From the NCBI GenBank assembly GCA_020860745.1, contig JAJBTR010000365.1, positions 1 to 7,914 on the forward strand: a stretch of 7,914 nt of DNA, read 5' to 3'. Source of the DNA: Lachnospiraceae bacterium (GTDB lineage Bacteria > Bacillota > Clostridia > Lachnospirales > Lachnospiraceae). How positions within the stretch are numbered: position 1 is the first letter of the stretch; every line of letters starts with the position of its first letter. A program made the position numbers and the translations under genes. The notes below the pieces were generated by a model. The model had not been told where the DNA came from, searched no databases, and was given only the letters and a program-made list of their open reading frames with translations. Shown in pieces: positions 5,270-7,914 of the stretch.

Positions 5270-5495
5270 ATGTAAAAATGGATATTATATTTTACAGTGG
5301 GATTATAAAAGGAGTGCCGGACTATACAGCCCGGCGTAACATGAAAAAGAATTTTTATTTTAATAACAGCAGGATGTTTGCGGAGGTTTCTCCTGTTGTT
5401 TGATTAGTATCATAACTGCCGTTTGTGAAGATAATTTGATTCAGATTTGAAGAGTCTGTGAAAAATATTATTTCAGACTCTTCTGCACATGGCGT
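5270..5495. other. non-coding stretch with hairpins
   Basis: No gene is supported. Three hairpins lie here: GCCGG 5316-5320 with CCGGC 5331-5335; AACAGCAGGA 5365-5374 with TCCTGTTGTT 5391-5400 (10 pairs, one G-T); and a longer one at 5449-5483, listed separately. A 41-codon plus-strand frame (5278-5403) is open but has no ribosome binding site and includes the second hairpin, so it is not called. Confidence 0.5.
5449..5483. repeat. 10-bp perfect inverted repeat after DUF4176
   Basis: GAAGAGTCTG (5449-5458) and CAGACTCTTC (5474-5483) are perfect inverted copies around a 15-base AT-rich loop. It lies 12 bases beyond the DUF4176 stop on the minus strand, where a terminator would be expected, but no T run follows in that direction. 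It may be a weak terminator, a 3' stabilising hairpin or an operator. Confidence 0.5.
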
Positions 5496-5770
5496 TCAGT
5501 TCTCATATTCATCTGAAAGTTTTCTCAGGAATTCCGTTCTCTCATCATCCTCATAACCGCGAAAAATGATTTCATTTATATCCTCGTGATTAAACAGATA
5601 CTGGTGAATTCCCTCTCCAATATGCCCCTCCGGGTAAAGTTCACCCAAATAATCATAATTCTTTTTTTACGGCCATTGTCGCTTTGCATGATACCAATAA
5701 TCATCAATTTCTTCTCACCATTCTTTAGAAGAACTATGGAACCGATTGACAATAAATTTTGAATTTTCAT
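5496..5770 (-). pseudogene. DUF4176 family protein, frameshifted in A7 run
   Basis: DUF4176 proteins are small (about 90 residues) with unknown biochemical role, often found near type VII secretion and LXG toxin loci of Firmicutes (known association). The first 36 residues carry the family opening (SIGSIVLLKNGEKKLMIIG). Adding one base to the A7 run (T7 on the plus strand, 5662-5668) restores the rest: DYLGELYPEGHIGEG, then YLFNHEDINEIIFRGYEDD, the family hallmark, ending at TGA 5496. The restored protein is 91 aa, normal length. As written, translation shifts and stops at 5576. AGGCGG precedes the ATG at 5770, and a perfect TATAAT (5794-5789) lies very close to it. Loss of one A, slippage-based expression or a homopolymer sequencing error are all possible. 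Confidence 0.85.
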
Positions 5771-5820
5771 AGTTATGATCCGCCTCGTATTATAAAGTAG
5801 TATTGATAATCGTTTATTTA

Positions 5821-6725
5821 TCAGGCCAGATATATGCCTTTCATATAGGAAATTCGCCTGCTCACCTGATCCTTTACATAACCGGAATTTTCTGCAATAT
5901 CGTATCCGTGTATCGTCCGTTTGGTTTCATTCAGGACAACTGGGACACCGCTTTCTTCCAAACGATGTGCAAAAGCTATCCCTTCATCGTGAAGGCAGTC
6001 ATACTCTGCGGTCTCCAGATACGTCTGCGGGAAACCGCGCAGATCTTTCGCTTCCATAGGAGACGCAAAAGGGTTATGCAGGTTATTTACTCCGGCATAC
6101 AGCTCCCATGCCTTTCGGTTCTGTACGCTGTTCCACAATGGCGTGTCCGTATATTTTTCCATGGACTCCGTAGACATTCGGGAATCCAGCATCGGATATA
6201 TGAGCATCGCAGCATCCGGGACGCGCAGCCCTTTCTTCAAAGTATAAAGAGCAACCCCGGAAGCAAGTGCCGCCCCGGCGCTGTCACCGCCAACAATTAT
6301 TTTTTCCGGATGATATTTTTTTGTAGCCATCGGTATGCCTGCACGCAATCCTGAATCTGTGCAGGGAACGGATTTTTTGGCGCAAGACGGTAATCCGGGA
6401 ACAATACCGCACAGCCAGCTTCCATAGCGTACCGTTGTACAAGATTCTTATGGTATGCAGCTGCCTTCATCATGAATGCTCCCCCGTGGCAGTAAAGCAG
6501 AAATTTCTCCGGGTTTCTGCCAGCCGGAACATACATATCTGCGGTAAAATTCCGGAACTTTATTTTTTTATGTTCCAGACATCCCGGATATAGATTTTTC
6601 CCGTGCTGTATCACCGGCATCATAACATTTGCCGCCTGTAGGATGCGCGGATTTACCGGCATCCTGATTTTTGCAAACTTATGAAATTCCGGTAAAATAT
6701 CATACTCCAATGCTCGCCCTCCCAA
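5821..6725 (-). pseudogene. HSL-family alpha/beta hydrolase (esterase), frameshifted in A7 run
   Basis: Hormone-sensitive-lipase-type esterases hydrolyse small ester substrates in the cytoplasm. The N-terminal half has the oxyanion loop HGGAF (80-84; HGGG in most members) and YRLAPKNPFP (112-121). At an A7 run (T7 on the plus strand, 6316-6322) the frame shifts and meets TAA at 6297; adding one A restores a single 301-residue frame, normal for the family. The second half then supplies GGDSAG with nucleophile Ser (about 149), the acid Asp in AEYDCLHDEG (about 243) and the His in TIHGYD (about 273). No ATG opens the frame: TTG 6725 is possible, but TTG 6710 has GGAGGG six bases upstream and is the better start. 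Without slippage neither half carries a full catalytic triad. Confidence 0.87.
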
Positions 6726-6836
6726 CCAGGTTCTATAAGATTAGCGTTTTCTGGTTTTCCGAATGATATGCTTCAAAACACATCCTGTCACTATAAATGC
6801 TTTGACAACCGCTCTTGCGTATACTTGAAATGGATC
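6726..6836 (-). other. unrecognised stretch between esterase and GNAT remnant
   Basis: Two minus-strand frames are open here. One, in the frame of the GNAT remnant after its stop, reads DPFQVYARAVVKAFIVTG and ends in a basic tail; the other reads SISSIRKSGCQSIYSDRM. Neither matches a family I recognise, and no start or ribosome binding site is present. It is probably more debris of a deleted gene. Confidence 0.3.
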
Positions 6837-6920
6837 TCAACATTGTAACATTTCTTCTTTGTATGACATAACTTGTTCTGCATATAGTTTAGACGGTCTA
6901 ACCAACATCAATTCACACAT
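6837..6920 (-). pseudogene. GNAT acetyltransferase, 5' fragment
   Basis: A 27-codon frame starts at ATG 6920, preceded by GGATGGAGATA, and stops at TGA 6837. The peptide reads LMLVRPSKLYAEQVMSYKEEML, which resembles the first 25 residues of a predicted-acetyltransferase group of GNAT proteins (opening LVRPTKEYAEQIMAYKEEML from memory). Everything after this point, including the acetyl-CoA binding motif, is missing, so the fragment cannot be active. The symmetric TTAGACGGTCTAA within it (6889-6901) falls on the codons for Val-Arg-Pro-Ser-Lys and is therefore probably not an operator. Confidence 0.55.
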
Positions 6921-6931
6921 TATCTCCATCC

Positions 6932-6973
6932 TCATAAACTGGAATTTGTTGGTACTGTAAAATTAAAGCTCAT
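6932..6973 (-). pseudogene. 13-codon 5' gene remnant with strong RBS
   Basis: The minus strand shows AGGAGG, then AAAAATGCG, then an ATG at 6973 that opens only 13 codons: MSFNFTVPTNSSL, stop at 6932. The ribosome binding site sits immediately after the stop of the flavodoxin remnant, as in an operon. It is most simply the start of a gene whose body has been deleted, with the GNAT remnant following 11 bases later. The original gene is not recognisable. Confidence 0.35.
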
Positions 6974-6986
6974 CGCATTTTTCCTC

Positions 6987-7106
6987 CTATTGTTCTAACC
7001 ATTCTGTGAATTGTTTTCTGACTTCGTTATTATCTGTGCTTGCACTTATCGTAAAACCTTCTGCAATCGTTGCATCTGGGATTAGTTCCTTTAACTGCTC
7101 CCTCTC
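6987..7106 (-). pseudogene. second flavodoxin, 3' fragment
   Basis: A 39-codon frame ends at TAG 6987 and is closed upstream by an in-frame TAG at 7107-7109. It reads QLKELIPDATIAEGFTIS and ends in QFTEWLEQ. This is the typical last 36 residues of a short-chain flavodoxin: strand, loop and terminal helix, as in the C-terminus of the flavodoxin at 974-1429. Nothing of the FMN-binding N-terminal part remains. It begins 5 bases after the aldo/keto reductase stop, so the original flavodoxin lay directly downstream of the reductase, probably in its operon. The two flavodoxin copies differ clearly in sequence, so this is not a recent duplication. Confidence 0.65.
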
Positions 7107-7111
7107 CTATC

Positions 7112-7914
7112 CTAATGACCACCAAACACTTTAAATTCCATTGATTCTAATTTGTTATCAATTTCTTTCAATTCTTCTTCAGATAACACAACATTGCCTG
7201 CTTCAAAATTGGATGTTAATCTTTCTACTTTTCTACTTCCCGGAATAGGAATGATATTGTCATATTTATTAATCATCCACGCCAACGACATTTGTGCATT
7301 ACTTGCTAAATGTTTCTTTCCAATCTCACTGACCACACCTAATAATTCATTTGTCTTCTGAATTCCTTCTGCACTATATTGTGGCATATTTACTCTAAAA
7401 TCTTGTCCAGATTTTTCATCGAATTGCTTTTTGCTTGTATAAACGCCTGTCAAAGCGCCATTAGCCATCGGGGAAAATGCAACATATGTAATTCCTAATT
7501 CCTTACATACTTTTATAATATTTTCATGCCATCTTGCCATCATTGAATATCTATTTTCCACAACTGTTACCGGACATACCGCATGTGATCTTCTTAAGTA
7601 TTCTTCTGTAGTTTCTGAAATACCCCCTGCCTTTCTCTTTCCTTCTTCAATCAATTCCTTCATCACGCCAGCAACAACTTCAGGCTGAATTTTAGGGTCA
7701 ATTCTATGTTGATAATAAATATCAATGTAATCAGTTTGCAATCTTTTTAAAGAACCTTCTATAGATTGTCTGATTTTTTCTGGCGATGAATCAAACTCCA
7801 AATGATCACCTTTATGAGTCACACCAAATTTTGTACATAAAATAATTTCATTTCTAAAAGATTTTACTGCTTCACCTACTACTTCTTCGTTATTAGCTAT
7901 TGTTCCGTCTGGAT
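7112..7914 (-). CDS. aldo/keto reductase, N-terminus outside window
   Basis: An NADPH-dependent cytoplasmic oxidoreductase of the aldo/keto reductase superfamily, reducing aldehydes or ketones; the substrate cannot be read from sequence. The 266 visible residues cover most of the TIM barrel. Seen are NEEVVGEAVKSF, the catalytic Lys in CTKFG, the catalytic His in YYQHR, the GISE and NRYSMMAR strands, and the C-terminal cofactor signature IPIPGSRKVERL. Family members have about 310-330 residues, so some 50-60 N-terminal residues, with the Asp and Tyr of the tetrad, lie beyond the window. The frame is unbroken and ends at TAG 7112, followed by a flavodoxin remnant. The GSRKV motif and length suggest the YhdN/AKR13-like group rather than xylose reductases. 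ATG 7822 is internal, not the start. Confidence 0.95.
   Translation of the reverse strand, partial: PDGTIANNEEVVGEAVKSFRNEIILCTKFGVTHKGDHLEFDSSPEKIRQSIEGSLKRLQTDYIDIYYQHRIDPKIQPEVVAGVMKELIEEGKRKAGGISETTEEYLRRSHAVCPVTVVENRYSMMARWHENIIKVCKELGITYVAFSPMANGALTGVYTSKKQFDEKSGQDFRVNMPQYSAEGIQKTNELLGVVSEIGKKHLASNAQMSLAWMINKYDNIIPIPGSRKVERLTSNFEAGNVVLSEEELKEIDNKLESMEFKVFGGH

Noticed and set aside
5278..5403. 41-codon plus-strand frame
   Set aside because: No ribosome binding site, and it contains two hairpins.
5803..6354. 183-codon plus-strand frame
   Set aside because: Antisense shadow of the esterase, whose active-site motifs are clear on the other strand.
6889..6901. Perfect palindrome TTAGACGGTCTAA as a TetR-type operator
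   Set aside because: It falls in the codons of the conserved-looking VRPSK stretch of the GNAT remnant, and no TetR gene is visible.
1..7914. CRISPR array
   Set aside because: No regularly spaced repeats of 24-40 bases were seen; the TTTCTAA motifs are short and irregularly spaced.

Overview
The window looks like an accessory, gene-decay region from a low-to-mid-GC anaerobic Firmicute, most likely a Lachnospiraceae-type Clostridium relative. The reasons are the families present (short-chain flavodoxin, HSL-type esterase, Tn1549-type relaxase, DUF4176), the AGGAGG-type ribosome binding sites and the intrinsic terminators. This is inference from sequence alone; no database was searched.

Left part (1-1429): a tRNA-Arg(CCT) gene with its own terminator sits in about 640 bases of non-coding DNA. 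That DNA is peppered with seven copies of TTTCTAA and ends in a strong terminator. A structured leader with several hairpins and a Fur-like site then precedes a flavodoxin gene that is complete except for one in-frame TAA at codon 95.

Middle part (1430-5770): this looks like the wreck of one or more conjugative or mobilizable elements. An oriT-like, inverted-repeat-rich segment (about 1500-1628) leads into a plus-strand run of four unrecognised genes (293, 97, 56 and 49 aa) closed by a terminator. Convergent with it is a Gly/Pro-rich small membrane protein with a recognisable promoter. Next, on the minus strand, is a Tn1549-like MOB relaxase. An out-of-frame internal deletion has removed the segment where this family carries its histidine (HUH) metal site, and its usual ATG start reads ATT. 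Upstream of it lie two terminators with a 13-codon micro-ORF between them, then a DUF4176 gene frameshifted in an A7 run.

Right part (5821-7914, minus strand): an HSL-family esterase frameshifted in another A7 run, the 5' end of a GNAT acetyltransferase, a 13-codon 5' remnant, a 3' remnant of a second flavodoxin, and an aldo/keto reductase running off the window edge. Flavodoxin, AKR and esterase probably formed a redox/detoxification neighbourhood before decay (inference).

Of the recognised genes only the tRNA, the AKR and the small genes look intact. The best candidate for something undescribed is the four-gene cassette at 1652-3279, which is undamaged amid debris and occupies the position behind an oriT-like leader where mobilization genes usually sit.
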